Origin: Gari tellinella
Lineage: Eukaryota; Mollusca; Bivalvia; Cardiida; Psammobiidae
Direction of reading: 5' to 3'
Length of the DNA: 64,000 nt
NCBI GenBank assembly: GCA_922989275.2
Contig: OV277862.1
Coordinates: forward strand, 69,949,832 to 70,013,831
Below the pieces are notes generated by a model, which worked only from the letters and a program-made list of their open reading frames with translations, did no database searches and was not told where the DNA came from. The stretch's first letter is position 1. Each line of letters opens with the position of its first letter. This document shows positions 1-11,424 of this stretch, in pieces. Both the position numbers and the translations under genes were made by a program.

Positions 1-140
1 CCGAAAGGAGCCCTCTGATCAGGGTCTTCACTGTTTGTCATAATGCTAAACATTGACAAAAACAACCCTTAAAAGTCAGAAATTGACTAGACTAAATTCG
101 AAACTGGATTTGTCCATTTAAAGTTTCAGGGAGGAAAGAG
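1..140 (-). mobile_element. Family C MITE, cut by window edge
   Basis: Half of a C element. The right arm of the variant core 1 (AGCCCTCTGATCAGGG, then CACTGTTTG) leads to the terminal segment GTTTCAGGGAGGAAAGAG and a TTAA at 141-144. A full copy lies at 44616-44854. It sits in the TTAA of the family D GTTTAAACGC motif that continues at 141, so it is nested in D. Confidence 0.75.
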
Positions 141-358
141 TTAAACGCAAACGAAACGCAAACGCATTGCAATGAAAGGTAGAAAAGGACAACCTTTTGA
201 CACTTCTGACTATTTATTTTTATCTGAGTTGCAAACAGTTTGGAGCTTGATTAGACGCCGGGTTACCCGGCGTCTGATCAGGCTCCAAATTGTTTGCAAT
301 GGAAATAATAGATATAGCTTAAATGCGTTAATTGGGAAAAATAACGTCTTCTCAACTG
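141..358 (-). mobile_element. Family D MITE (right part)
   Basis: Matches the D copies at 15303, 18680 and 42475: an AAACGCAAACG-rich arm, then core 1 in its GGAGC form with a CGCCGGG...CCCGGCG loop at about 229-300, then the terminal TTCTCAACTG and flanking TA at 359-360. The short open frames here are read through the palindrome and are not genes. Confidence 0.75.
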
Positions 359-433
359 TAACATGCTCAAAAATTATGTTGGGTGCTAGAAGTTACAGAG
401 AATAAGATGCAATCATTTTATCCTTAATTTTAA

Positions 434-641
434 CCCTTATACTTTCGGAATATTTTCTGTTTTGAAACTGTTGTCCGCAAAACAAATTCAATTAAGATTT
501 ATAAAATTTTGAATTAAAGATGCTTAAAGACGAGTGTCAAACTGTTTGGATGCAGATCAAACACCGCGTAACGCGGCGTCTGATCTGGATCAACATGCTT
601 TGCGAATACAAATCAGGTCGCGGTCGGCAACATTAGGGTGA
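434..641 (-). mobile_element. Family A MITE, diverged
   Basis: Starts after TTAA (430-433) with CCCTTATACTTTC and carries core 1 at about 537-605 with the CGCGTAACGCGG loop. It ends in a diverged GCAACATTAGGGTG, so the right TTAA is lost. Confidence 0.6.
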
Positions 642-745
642 AAGTTTGAAGGATATAAATTGTATTACCAGAAAGGAATAAGATTGGCCTTTTATTGGTA
701 GAAACTGAATACAAGATAAGCTATTACCGTTGTAATTCAGTTTAA

Positions 746-955
746 CTCTTTCGCAGCCAAAATAATCGTGAGAGTTTACCCCTTTCCCGTTTCATTGTCG
801 TCTGCTTCAATTTTGTTGTTTGCAATATCGTTTCAAAGTTAGATTTTAGGCAGTATAACTGACGTAATTCAAAACAAGTGACACATAGTTTAGATCCTGA
901 TCAGACGCCGCGTTCAGGATCAAAACTGTTTGCAAATGCGCTCCTAGATTTAGTT
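746..955 (-). mobile_element. Family A MITE, diverged
   Basis: TTAA at 742-745, then CTCTTTCGCAGCC and an internal TTGTCGTCTGCTTCAAT segment shared with the 5532 and 17425 copies. Core 1 at about 890-935 has lost most of one arm. The right end is eroded. Confidence 0.6.
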
Positions 956-1599
956 TACTTTCAAACAATGATCTGTTCTTAACAATATCGATACGCTTGT
1001 AAATCTTCGTACTGGTAACTTTAACAGCGGCGCTTACTTTGTTTGAGCTTTAACCTATACACCATAGCTTATGTTTAAACCAATGGCTGTTATGCAGTGA
1101 ATATGGTTAAAGGTCCGTTTGAAATAACACACAAAACAGACAATAATGATATGTAAAGAGCAATATATATATTCGTTAAGTTTCACTGATGCATGGTTAA
1201 AACATTGCTGAGCACACACAATAATTGTAATTTTCATAGATAGTAATTGAAATTTGTAATCAAAATCTGTAATTGCATCTGGTATATACAGTTTGACAAA
1301 TCGTCTTTAGACATCTTTGCTTACAAAATTTATAAAACTAAATTTAACAAATGTTGCAGACGACAATTTCAAAGCAAACGACATCACATCAGAAATAGGG
1401 TTAAAACAGTCTGATTGAAACTTCCAATTTCTGGGATGTAGAATATATGGTGCATATTCATAACTGTATAAACTGAAACTGTTTCCTTCAGTGAGTGAAT
1501 AAATCAAAGGCATAAAATTTGTATTCATGGAATAATAGGTAAAGGAACTTCATTACTGTTGTCCAGTACAAAGTGAGCAAATAGATACATGTATTGTAT

Positions 1600-1800
1600 T
1601 GGGACCAAAACACTTGTCGACATTGCAAAACGTTTTGATTCTGATCAGACGCCAAGTGACGTCTGATCAGGATTGATGTTTTCTGACGGTCGTTAGACGG
1701 TTTTTTCGGTCATATGTCCTCTAACTTGGTTACAGAGTAGCGCAAACGACAACGTTAAAGCAGACGATAGTACTAGTATGATGATGAAGAAAGGGTTTTA
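1600..1800 (+). mobile_element. Family A MITE relic
   Basis: Core 1 at about 1626-1680 (GATTCTGATCAGACGCC then GTCTGATCAGG) is followed by the CGACAACGTTAAAGCAGACG segment of A and a worn GAAAGGGTTTTA end. A second, weaker A remnant (GCAGACGACAATTTCAAAGC, ending AGGGTTAA) lies at about 1290-1398. Confidence 0.5.
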
Positions 1801-2162
1801 AAATATGATACAATCCGGCGATATAAAAAGACGTTATGTGTTGTTTTACATTATGGAAGGGTCAGATATGCTACATCGAAATTTGAATTGAGTTTTGTTA
1901 GAAAGAATAAATGCATTAAATAGGTAAATTAGCAGTGCTCAATACAATATCTTGCATTAAGAATTGTTTAAAACTTCAAATTGTGGCTAGTCGATGGTAG
2001 TGATTTAAAATGCCAATGATGGTTTAATATAATTTCATATTCATGAGCGTATTGACACACCTTCACGCTACCATAATGCTAACAAATTGTAAATGTTCTG
2101 TATTGTATGCCCCCGGAAGGCGGGCATATAGTAATCGCATTGTCCGCGCTAATAAATCAATA

Positions 2163-2358
2163 CTTATGTGACTAAACTAAGTAGTCACATAATTGAAAAT
2201 CATTAATCTGGCTATCTCTTGTGACATTAACCTGGCCATTAGTGGGAGTATGGTTAGGGTTAGCTCCCAGATCCTTCTATTCTTAAGTTACAGCCAAGAG
2301 AAATATCGGTTATGTGGCTAGCCATATAAAAAGAGCAAAGGAAATAGCCACATAACAC
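2163..2358. mobile_element. Family N short inverted-repeat element
   Basis: Ends resemble TTATGTGACTA...TAGCCACATAA, and related hairpins are present inside. It splits the phrase GCATTGTCCG (2137-2146) from its expected GTCCGTCC continuation at about 2385, so it looks inserted at the head of the tandem block. Confidence 0.45.
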
Positions 2359-2422
2359 ACAATTCATGAGTACGTCCATATATATGTCCCTCCGTCCGTC
2401 CCTCTGTCCGTCCATCCCATTT

Positions 2423-3058
2423 CGTGTCCGGTCTGTAAAGTTTTGACACCTAAATAGATTTTTTAAAAACTTAAAACTTAAAAAACTTTAAAAATATTCA
2501 CCAGACAAAGACAAAACGTCGCGATCAGCTCCTTTGTCCATGTGTAAAAAGTCAAGGGAACAGGGTGCCATAACGTTGTCGTGTCCGGTCTGTTATTTCT
2601 TTATCAATGAATGAATTTCAAAATCACTTGACATACATGTTCACCAGACACAGACGCTGTATCGCGAAAAGTTCTCTTGTCCATGAGTCAAAGGTCAAGG
2701 CCACAAGGCACAATTCCATTGTCAAACATTTCGTGTCCGGTCTGTAATTTCTTAATCGGTAAATGGATTTCAAAATGTTTGGGTACACATGTTTACCAGC
2801 TTAAGATGACGTGTCGTGTTTAACTCCCATGGCCATAGGCCAAAGGTCGGGGTCACACGTTACGATAACGTTGTCACGAATTTTATGTCAGTTCTGTCAT
2901 TTCTTTTTCTGTGGATGGATTTCAATATAGTTTGGCACACATTTTCAGCATATAAAGATAACTTTTTCCGTTTAACTATCATGGCCATGGGTCAAAGGGT
3001 AAGCTAACAAGGCATGATTCCGTTGACAAGAATTCATGTCCGGCAACGTAGGCAATGC
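2423..3058. repeat. Diverged ~152-bp tandem repeat
   Basis: The phrase CGTGTCCGGTCTGT or a variant recurs at 2423, 2580, 2732, 2884 and 3036, giving spacings of 157, 152, 152 and 152. Units share ATGGATTTCAAAAT, a CATGTTCACCAG-like segment and an AAAGGTCAAGG-like end. It follows a TCCGTCCG-rich leader at about 2388-2415. I see no credible coding frame. Confidence 0.75.
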
Positions 3059-3655
3059 CTCCATATAACTCGCATTTAATTGGTGTTATGTCTAACGCAA
3101 TATTCTATGTCTCAAAAGTCAATGACATGGGTGAACTTTCGCTGACAAGAAGGTAGTTCGGGGGCAGTTGTAACACTCCTGTGATATTTTTTGTCATTAA
3201 AGTTACGAGCATATTTGCCAAGTTATTACCTTTAAAAAGCCAAATGAGTATGTCAAACAGTTTGTTATTGCAAGTCCAACCGTTGCAGGAAAAAGGTTTA
3301 ATCAAACAAAGCCCGCACACAGCTTTAATTGACTCGATGCACACCGTCCATGCTTTGTTCACAGTAACGATTACTTATATAACTGAACAAATATTGGTAA
3401 TGACCCCTTCCGCTGTCGAACTCCTGGTCAATGTGTGATCCATAAACTATCCGTACTGCCAATTATTGGCCTAACAACATATCATAGTGACATTCGTATC
3501 ATAATCGATGGTGTCTGTCTGTTTTCCTGCTTTCTATGAAGTGTTAAGCTGGAAAACAAACTACAATATAAACATGAAATGTTCCTCGAATGTGAGAAAT
3601 ATGTGGAAAATGAGTATATACAGAATAACAAATAATATCTACTGAATGTCAGTAG
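3059..3655. other. No gene seen
   Basis: Unique-looking sequence after the tandem block. Opposed open frames of 85 codons at 3105-3438 overlap on both strands. They have no recognisable domain or splice context, so I do not call them. Confidence 0.4.
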
Positions 3656-3659
3656 TTAA

Positions 3660-3872
3660 CCCACTACTCTATAGACTGTTTCGAGGTGACCACCAAAGCA
3701 GGTTGAAATTAAACCAGAATTCATATTCAGGAGAATTCTGTTTCACTCTCAGCCTACTTTAATCTACTAGTATAAAGAATAGTTTATTATAGCATATTGA
3801 TGAATGTATAATTAAAACTTCAGTTGATGAGTAAATTATAGGCGTAAAAAGGCATATAAATGGAATAATTGG
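3660..3872 (-). mobile_element. Family B MITE
   Basis: TTAA at 3656-3659 and 3873-3876. Core 2 is present (AAAGCAGGTTGAAATTAAAC...AGCCTACTTT) with its GGTGACCAC shoulder. The tail reads GGCGTAAAAAGGCATATAAA, as in other B copies. Confidence 0.75.
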
Positions 3873-3917
3873 TTAAACAAAAGTCAATGTATCCAAACAT
3901 TCTGATATAGAACTTAA

Positions 3918-4126
3918 CCCCTTCACTGTCTTACCCCGAGTACAGTGGTTATTTGCAAACAGTTTGGATTCTGATCAGACGCCGCGTGACGCGGCGTCTG
4001 ATCAGGATCCAAACTGTTTGACACTCATTTCAATATTTCTTAAATCAAAATACCTAAATATTAAATTTGAGAAATAAAAGCAGACGACAATTGTTTTAAA
4101 TTGATGACGTCACGGCAGTGAAGGGG
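3918..4126 (+). mobile_element. Family A MITE, near-perfect reference copy
   Basis: Flanked by TTAA at 3914-3917 and 4127-4130. Terminal inverted repeats are CCCCTTCACTGTC and GGCAGTGAAGGGG. The core 1 palindrome spans about 3957-4020 with a CGCGTGACGCG loop. The right interior has AAAAGCAGACGACAATTG. At 209 bp with no coding capacity it is a non-autonomous element with a piggyBac-like TTAA target. Confidence 0.85.
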
Positions 4127-4415
4127 TTAAGCTACAGCGCAATCAAACCCGGTCAGATTGACATCTAATTAACATCAGCTCTAAACATTATGCAAATCTA
4201 TGGAAACATCAATTTGTTTTTAAGATCGTTATGTAAATTTGTATCGTGTTAAGATCATTCGGTTAGATTGAATTGCTTTAAAATCGTTTAGTAAAATTGA
4301 GTGATAGCGAAGAGTTAACTACATCGTTTAAAGATTTATTCTGTATTGCATAAAAAACAAATACGCTTTAGTATATTAGAACTATTTTAAATGTCTAAAG
4401 GTATGTCCTGGTTAA

Positions 4416-4620
4416 CTGCTACACTGCCAAATGGCACCAAATGGCGACTTTGCAAACAGTTGGGTTCTTGATTAAAGGCCGCGTTAAGTGGCGTTTATAC
4501 AGCATTCAAACTATTTTTATACCAGTATCGGTATTTTTCAATAAAAATCCATATATCTGACTTGAAAACAATATTGTAGACGACACTATCACTGCAGACT
4601 GTAGTGTGACAATCAGAGGG
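4416..4620 (+). mobile_element. Family A MITE, diverged
   Basis: TTAA at 4412-4415 and 4621-4624. Core 1 at about 4454-4515 is decayed, and the loop reads GCCGCGTTAAGTGGCG. The right interior has GTAGACGACACTATCACTGC. Confidence 0.65.
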
Positions 4621-4679
4621 TTAAAGCAGACGATAAAATGTGGTAGTGAAAGAGTTACTAACTGTTTTGCTGCACTTAA

Positions 4680-4883
4680 CTCTTTGATTGCCAGCGGCGG
4701 AATCGTAATTATCAGTGCAAACAGTTTGAATCCTGACGAGGCGCCGCTTAAAGCGGCGTCTCATCAGGATCCAAACTGTTTGACATTCTGACCATGTTTT
4801 ATTTTTTTTGGAAAACTCTGCTTTTAAGAAGAGTAGCAAACGACAATTTTTGCAGACGAAAGAATTACCCAGTATGCAAAGTG
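4680..4883 (+). mobile_element. Family A MITE
   Basis: TTAA at 4676-4679 and 4884-4887. Core 1 at about 4719-4785 has long arms around a CGCCGCTTAAAGCGGCG loop. Open frames on both strands here simply run through the palindrome. Confidence 0.75.
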
Positions 4884-5339
4884 TTAAACACTTCCTTATC
4901 TCCGTTTACACCGTTATCTGCATGCCGGATGTAAAAGCACTGATTTTCAGTACGCTGATGTTTTTTTGTCGTTCGATGAATATGCAATCAAACTTCACAA
5001 AAGACCGACATTTTATTTTCCAATTCATGTCAGAAATTATTCTGGCAAAGTCCGTTGCAATTAAGATTCCCGACTGATGTCCCAGAGCCTAGTAGCAAGG
5101 TGGGGTTATCTAGTGAAGCAGCGCAAACATCGCAGTTTCTAATGTAAACCAATTAATTATATAAGGCTATGAACAGCAACATCGGCGACAGATGCCCGAT
5201 TGGCTATTTTTTTTTACTTTCTTAAAACTTTTCTTAAAGTAGTATCGTCTACTTAAAAACTAGCTTTCATTTTTCATCTCAAGAAACCAAAACTCTAGTG
5301 TCAAGCAATTTGTATCCCAAGTACGAGTTCATCGGCATC

Positions 5340-5527
5340 TGCAAAGAATCCAAACTTTTTGCAAACGCAACGGATGTTTTAAAATATTGATTTGATTTGA
5401 TCAGGAACCAAACAGTTTGACACCAACTTTTGTATTTCTTAAGTCAAAATAGATCTACATAAACTTTAAAATCATAGAAATGAAAGCAGATGACGATTGA
5501 CAGCTGACGACGTTTTGATGTTTGATG
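5340..5527 (+). mobile_element. Family A MITE relic
   Basis: Half of core 1 (GATCAGGAACCAAACAGTTTGACAC) followed by TTCTTAAGTCAAAATAGATC and GAAAGCAGATGACGATTG. It ends at the TTAA at 5528, which also starts the next A copy. Confidence 0.55.
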
Positions 5528-5531
5528 TTAA

Positions 5532-5775
5532 CCCTTTAACTGCCATCATTTTCGTGCTAATTTTACCCCTTCACCGTTTCATTGCCGTCTTTTTCAATTT
5601 TGTTGTCTACAATGTCGTTTCAAAGTTAAAAATTAAGGCAGTATGACTGAAGAAATTTCAAAACGAATGTCAAACATATTGGATCCTGATCAGACGCCGC
5701 GTAACGCGGCGCCTGATCATGATCCAAAATGTTTGCAAAAACGCGCTTTTGGGCGCCATTGAGATCGAAAGGATT
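5532..5775 (-). mobile_element. Family A MITE
   Basis: Begins at TTAA 5528-5531 with CCCTTTAACTGCC. A second internal CCCCTTCACCGTTTCATTG follows, then AAGGCAGTATGACTGAAG and core 1 at about 5668-5735. The right end is diverged (GAAAGGATTATA). Confidence 0.65.
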
Positions 5776-6149
5776 ATATCCTAGTTACAAAGTGTGATTG
5801 TTTATTTAAACAGTACAAACCTCGCAATTTCTAAATCAATTGATTATAAACGCATATGAACTGCTAAAAAGGCGACACAGTTCTGAATTCCCAATCTCAA
5901 TATTGCTTCCTCAAACATTATCTTGCATATTATTGCCTTCTTCAACATTGTGATGTGCATATTTCAAATGTAGTTTTATTGAGAACTACGAATGTCAAAA
6001 TAAAATAACGTACTCTATTACAGTGTAAAAGTGGAGTAAAACAATCATGTTCGAATTTCCTTCTTTAAATGACCTACTATGTGTTTAATTTACCTGCTAC
6101 GAATATCGATGGTTTCCGTGACAGTTTTCATTGGCAACTTTTAAAAGGA

Positions 6150-6517
6150 AAAAATGCTATTAAGCAAAAGAAACCTTAGCACGAAGGTAAACTTTTTTGG
6201 ATCCCGATCAAACAACTCAATTTCTAATGTCTGATCTTGATGTAAACTTTTTACCAATTTATGTAAGAGGGTAAACGGAGAAAAACTTACGAAGACGCCA
6301 TGCTTTGACATAATTTGACCCTTTAAACCTTGTACTGCTGAAATACCGTCTACTTTGAAATCGTCGTCTGCAAAAAAAAAAAAAAAATTAAGATTTATAT
6401 ATGTCTTTTTAAATTCATAAACGAAAGTTAAACAGTTCGGATCTAGATAACGTGGCGTCTGATCTTGATCCAAACTCTTCGCAAATACCAGCGAAGTCGC
6501 AATCGGAAGGATAAGGG
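6150..6517 (-). mobile_element. Two degraded family A MITEs
   Basis: 6150-6275 holds a worn core 1 (TTGGATCCCGATCAAAC...GTCTGATCTTGATG). 6308-6517 starts GACCCTTTAAACC, has a run of 15 A at about 6373, another worn core 1, and ends CAATCGGAAGGATAAGGG before TTAA at 6518-6521. A 127-codon open frame across both is not credible. Confidence 0.55.
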
Positions 6518-6521
6518 TTAA

Positions 6522-8215
6522 CACACATCTGACTGTATATATATCGAATGTGTTATAATTGTGTTATAAACCTGTCCAACAAGGATATTGAAAGCACTAG
6601 TTGGGCATAAATTGGTTAAGGCTAATTTCCAAACAACACGCGATTTCGGTATAAATAACTAATATTGAGACAACAGACGTCGTAAACGTTTCCGTTTGAC
6701 AATTATTCCTCTGATGTGAAAACAACTGATTTCAAACGTTCATGTAATTAGGTCACTATTTGAATGAGCATCTGTGAGTGATGTATTGGTTAACCGATTT
6801 TACACATTTTACGCCTTTAGTGTATCCCTACACTAAAGAAAATAGTAACAATCTAGCAGATTTTACTTTTAATCATGCTGAAGATAAAGCAACGTGCGCC
6901 TTAATGCACAGTCTGCTTTCATTTCAACCTGCTTTAAATGATTATCTGTTATCAAAACTAGGAACAATATTTAGGGTATAAGTGGTTCAGAAACTTACCG
7001 TCCAGAGTTTCGGACTTTCGAATGCGGCTATATAATGAGGCACTAAACAGTTGTTCCTGAAATCTGTCCGAGCGAATGTTCCCTCAATGTCTATTTATCT
7101 CCGTTTGACTTCCACACACAAACCTGAAACAAGTTTCATCCCTAGTTCAGTAAACATATCACTAGGCATGACAAAACACTGAAACCTTCAACATAAACAC
7201 ATGTTAAGATAGTTCTCTGGCTGAATTAAAAGTTTTTTGAGCGCGACAACACGACTAGGGGGCGTGAGCACTGTTGCATATTTCAGTATTGCTCATGAAC
7301 AGACTCAATTAAACCGAGTCTGCAATTTTCGGTATTTCCTTTGTTTTCTGTGATTTCAAAGGATCTCCCCTTATTAAGATTATTAAGAGTCTCAAAAGGC
7401 ACATTTTCCCTGAAAATCCATATTGCTAACTAGCCCCTTTGGTATAATGGGACAATATCCTCTAACTCTCTGAACCTGTTGCTGTAAGAAAATCTAGCAC
7501 AAAAAGGCCCTATCTTAGCTCCTTTTTACACAATTTCCATTTGTCTCCACCCACCCTTAAATTAGATCGATTCCAAGCTTAGTCCACCTACAGCTCTGAT
7601 TTCACAACTGCCCACATCTTATACCCATCCGACAAGAAAAAGTCACCACCTAATGTGCATTTTATTAAATGCATGAATCAACATATTAATGCATTACCTC
7701 CAACATCTTCAAAAATACTTCAAACCTTAGCAATAGCATTTTATTAACAAATTTGACCCGGACCAACATTTCCCGCCTAACATGCCCCCTAAACCAAGGC
7801 CCCGTGTTAATATGACATCGTTGTAAAGGGGCGTAAAGCCTGGACGATACACCCGTTTTGTTTAAACTGTATTCTGATTCAGTTCTCAATTAACCATTTT
7901 GTGATTTTACATGTTTATCAAACTTTCGTTTGAATATATTCTTGTTAAAACTGTTCATTCTCATAGACGGCCAATATATTATTTGGTAAAACAAAAATTT
8001 AAACACACGTCAGTTAGCCTATGAAGGAAACATCTGATCCATGTGTGTGTTGGTGGTTGAAAAAGGATTCAAGTTTGTTATACATATTCTACAAAACTAA
8101 TAGTATATCAGTGTTATAAACTTAAATTGTTCATAATTGTGAATATACTGGTCATGGGTTATTATGTACAACCATGATTATCACCCTAGTCAAAAGACCT
8201 TTTGAACATTATTAT
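6522..8215. other. 1.7 kb without a recognisable gene
   Basis: Mostly unique sequence. A fragment of core 2-like text lies at about 6867-6945. A hairpin (CAGACTC...GAGTCTG) at about 7300-7323 is set in sequence that reads like a dispersed repeat (7240-7420). No splice-supported exon or RNA gene was seen. Confidence 0.4.
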
Positions 8216-8431
8216 CCCTTTACCTCATAGCCTGTTTCTTGTATTAAAGATATGTGACCACTTAAAGCAGGTTGAAAGTAAAGCAGAATAATGGCGCATT
8301 CTGCTTTACTTTCAGCCGGCTTTAAGCTACAATCTGCTAGAATAAAACATATTTCTTATAATACATATTTATGACTATTTTCTTCAGTGGAGGAATAAAT
8401 TAAACGCACTAAAAGGCGCTTCCATGGGGGT
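8216..8431 (-). mobile_element. Family B MITE
   Basis: Starts CCCTTTACCTCATAG after a TTAT that replaces TTAA. Core 2 at about 8255-8335 has intact arms around a GCAGAATAATGGCGCATTCTGC loop. The tail is AACGCACTAAAAGGCGCTTC. Confidence 0.7.
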
Positions 8432-8737
8432 ATGCAAGATAACATCTGCCTTCATGATAATAGATATTCTGAGTGCTGCTTGTAATTATTTTAAACATTA
8501 AGAAGTTTATTATGCTTCGTCAATTGACATTTATCATGCCGAATTGTCGTCTGTTGCAAATATATAATCTGCAAAAACAAATGTATTTGCAATGCTTTTT
8601 AAGCTGTAGAAAAGTTGACTAATAGATCCAAACCTTTTGCAAATATGACAAGGCTTACATTTCTAACATTGAAAATTATATATTATCTATGTTAAACCTT
8701 ATAGAGTTGAAAAGTTGCAGTTCACTAATGCATATAC

Positions 8738-8947
8738 AGCTTTCCCTACAACGACACCCAACGTGAGACAAAACAATTGCGCGTTGTTCGAATAGGGTTG
8801 ATATAAGGAGGGAAATTTGCAATTGTGTGTCACTCGTCGTTAAGTTATTTTCTGTCAAATGCCCATTATGTAACTTTTAAGCAGACGACATTGCTGTCGT
8901 GAATAGAATGGACATATTGTCCTGTTAAGGAAACTGCGACAAGGGAA
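8738..8947 (-). mobile_element. Family L MITE relic
   Basis: Has the L phrases CCCTACAACGACACCCAACG and GCGCGTTGTTCGAATAG, then AAGCAGACGACATTGCTG. The terminal CAGYGTTCCCTCCC is damaged and core 1 is lost. Confidence 0.55.
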
Positions 8948-9176
8948 CATTTTCTTCAACATTGCTTGCTTAGAAATGATAAAATCTTTCTTCGATCTTT
9001 AAAGTCTTTATTATGGCCTACCGATTTTGCATGGATGGAAAATTATAGTCCCTAAAGCCATTAAATGATAATAGTACACATTAAAGCTGCTTTCTAATGC
9101 TAATTGCGCAACAGTCATTTTGATAACTGTGATACGTCATGCAATCACGAAAGCTCATTAATTTAACTCTTACACT

Positions 9177-9377
9177 GCCATGTTTTATGGTCTGCTTTAA
9201 CTCCTCTCACTTTTGAACTATCATCTCTGATTGAAGGTTTTACTGAAAGAAATATTAATTATGCGTGTTAAACAATTTGGAATCTGATCAGACGCCGCGT
9301 TACGCAGCGTCTGGTCAGATTCCCAATTGTTTAACACTCATAATTTGCAAGTCGCCTTTTGGTGTCATTGACAGTGA
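9177..9377 (+). mobile_element. Family A MITE
   Basis: TTAA at 9173-9176, then CTCTTACACTGCC. Core 1 at about 9267-9335 has arms TTTGGAATCTGATCAGACGC and a CGCGTTACGCAGCG loop. The right end (CATTGACAGTGAACAAG) lacks TTAA. Confidence 0.65.
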
Positions 9378-9796
9378 ACAAGTCCAAATTATATTTCGAA
9401 GATACTATTCACCTCTCATCGCCACTATGGCATCATAATTCGGCCATCATACCCATTGCAATAATGTCGCTTTTGTTTATAAAGTTCAAAAAGTTAGGCA
9501 GTTTGGCTTAAACAGCTATATATGTATGAGTGTTAACGGGTTTGACTCCGTGGCGTCTGATCTAGATACAAACTGTTTGCAAACGTATAAAGTCTTTAAA
9601 GTGGTAGTTTAACAGATTCATCCGTACAACTTCATTGGGCCATACTTTCCAGATTTCAGTTAAGTCCAGTTCATTTGTTACTATTAAGGGTTGCTTTCTA
9701 AAAGATATTGCAAACTGACAAACAGCACACACCCTTTTAGAGGGTTGCTGTATGATCCACCTCATCGGTGTATACAGTATTTGCATAGGGCAGGTA

Positions 9797-10155
9797 CAGC
9801 GTTCCCTCCCTACAACGGCCCTCCCAACAACGAATCCCTCCTAACAACGACCTTTGCCGCAATTCCCTAAACAGGACAATTATGTCTAACGCTTTTACTG
9901 CTGTAATTTTTAAAGTTGTCGTCAGCTGTTTTTCTAAAAGTCGCACAATGGCCATTTTAACAGAAAATAAACATAATGAGGAGTGACAAACAGCTTGAAT
10001 CCAGAGCAGACGCCGCGTTACGCGGCGTCTGATCTGGATTCAAGCTACATGTATTTGCAAATGTAAGCAAATTTCCCTCCCTATAGCGACTCCCTCCGAA
10101 CAACGTACACAATATATGTCTCCCATTGGGTGTCGTTGTAGAGAGGGAGCGGCTG
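9797..10155. mobile_element. Family L MITE, full length
   Basis: Flanked by TA at 9795-9796 and 10156-10157. Ends are CAGCGTTCCCTCCC and GAGGGAGCGGCTG, with secondary CTACAACG/CGTTGTAG copies. It holds core 1 (GCTTGAATCCAGAGCAGACG) at about 9987-10045 and the GTCGTCAGC segment shared with family A. 359 bp, no coding capacity. Confidence 0.75.
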
Positions 10156-10399
10156 TATATTATTCTCAGGCATACTATTTGTAAATGACGCGTATAATCG
10201 TCATTAAGATTCAATGGGTTGATGCAATTTTGACTTACCTGTCTAAGACACCTGATTGGAGTGTCGCTATATCGCTAAATGTTTATAGTATGGGCTGTAT
10301 CTGCAGGTAATATCTTCTGCGTTGCATCAATTATTCATCGGTCAAACCAATTTGACCTAACGTACTCACCGACTTTTAGCCTTGTAGTGCTAAGTACGA

Positions 10400-10500
10400 A
10401 TTAGTTGATATTTGAAAACAACTCGGTCCTTGATCAGACACCGAATAACTCGATGTCTGGCCAGGTTCCTAACTGTTTGACACTCGTATTTAGTTTTCCT
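10400..10500. mobile_element. Core 1 relic (family A)
   Basis: Palindrome GGTCCTTGATCAGACACCGA...CGATGTCTGGCCAGGTTCC followed by CTGTTTGACACTCG. The ends are lost. Confidence 0.45.
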
Positions 10501-10589
10501 CCTTGCAGGAGATGCATCAAACTGATTTTTTAAAGTTCCATTCACATACGGAATTGTCGAAGACAAATTATTTGGTTAGGGTTTATATG

Positions 10590-10850
10590 TATCGATGACC
10601 CGGTGCCTGCTTGGCGGATTTTGATGGTAGGGATTGCCCAATCGCTTTGAAACCAGTTGGCTAAGGGCGGGTTATAATTTTTGGACATTTTTTTAAATTG
10701 GAGTTCCGGAGTTGTACCATTGACCCGGTGCCTGTCTGGTGGATCTTGGTGGTAGGGATAATAACTCTGATCACTTTGAAACCCACTGGCTATGTGTCTG
10801 TGGTATAATTATGATGGAGGGTATAATTCAGCTGTAGATAATGTAGGTCA
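10590..10850. repeat. Two-unit ~126-bp tandem duplication
   Basis: TGACCCGGTGCCTG followed by TGGYGGATYTTGRTGGTAGG occurs at 10595 and 10721. Each unit continues with CTTTGAAACC...TGGCTA. Nothing suggests coding. Confidence 0.65.
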
Positions 10851-10959
10851 TGGGGTAGTTGGACAAACATGACTTTTAAATCACTATTTTCAATCATGCC
10901 ATTGATCTTTTAATTATTTGAATCATTTTAAAATCAAATGTAGTTATTTGTGTTTTCTC

Positions 10960-11066
10960 GTTTTGTTTGTACATTTATATAATTTCATGTGAAACGCTTT
11001 TGAACCCGAAACTCCGGTGTGAAAAGAGCGCTATGTAAAGATGGTATAATAATAATAATAATAATT
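10960..11066 (+). repeat. Retroposon-like tail with (TAA)n
   Basis: The phrase TGTGAAAAGAGCGCTATGTA runs into a (TAA)n microsatellite at about 11047-11064. The reverse arrangement occurs at 54436-54525, so this is a dispersed element, probably the 3' end of a SINE or LINE. Confidence 0.5.
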
Positions 11067-11424
11067 GTTATAATGTTTGTTATAACTTGTGTTGCACTAA
11101 GCAAATTGCCAAATTATGCAGTAAATTTCATCTTTAAAAAGCCTAAAAGTTTGTGTTCCTATAGACTGAAATTTCTCAAAGTTCTAACTTTGGAATATAA
11201 ACATTTACAAGCTTACCTTTACCCTGTTCCCACTAGGTAAATGGCACGATGAATTGCTAGGTTGATGTTACAGAGATGGACAGATAAATGTTTTTCACTA
11301 GTGGCTAGTTATTTTGGCCACATGATAGCGGATTATACGATCAGACATACGGAAGAGCGGAAAAGGCATAAACTTAATGTAATTCAGTATCGTTGAGTGA
11401 TGTTTCGAAATTGAAACATTTTAG

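Noticed and set aside
2163..2358. Telomere-like repeat (GGTTAGGGTTAG near 2252)
   Set aside because: Only about two units, inside a short inverted-repeat element. Not a telomeric array.
3105..3438. Overlapping 85-codon frames on opposite strands
   Set aside because: No domain, no splice context, and both strands open equally. Treated as chance.
6141..6524. 127-codon minus-strand frame
   Set aside because: It spans two MITE relics, including core 1 arms and a poly-A run. No protein family resemblance.
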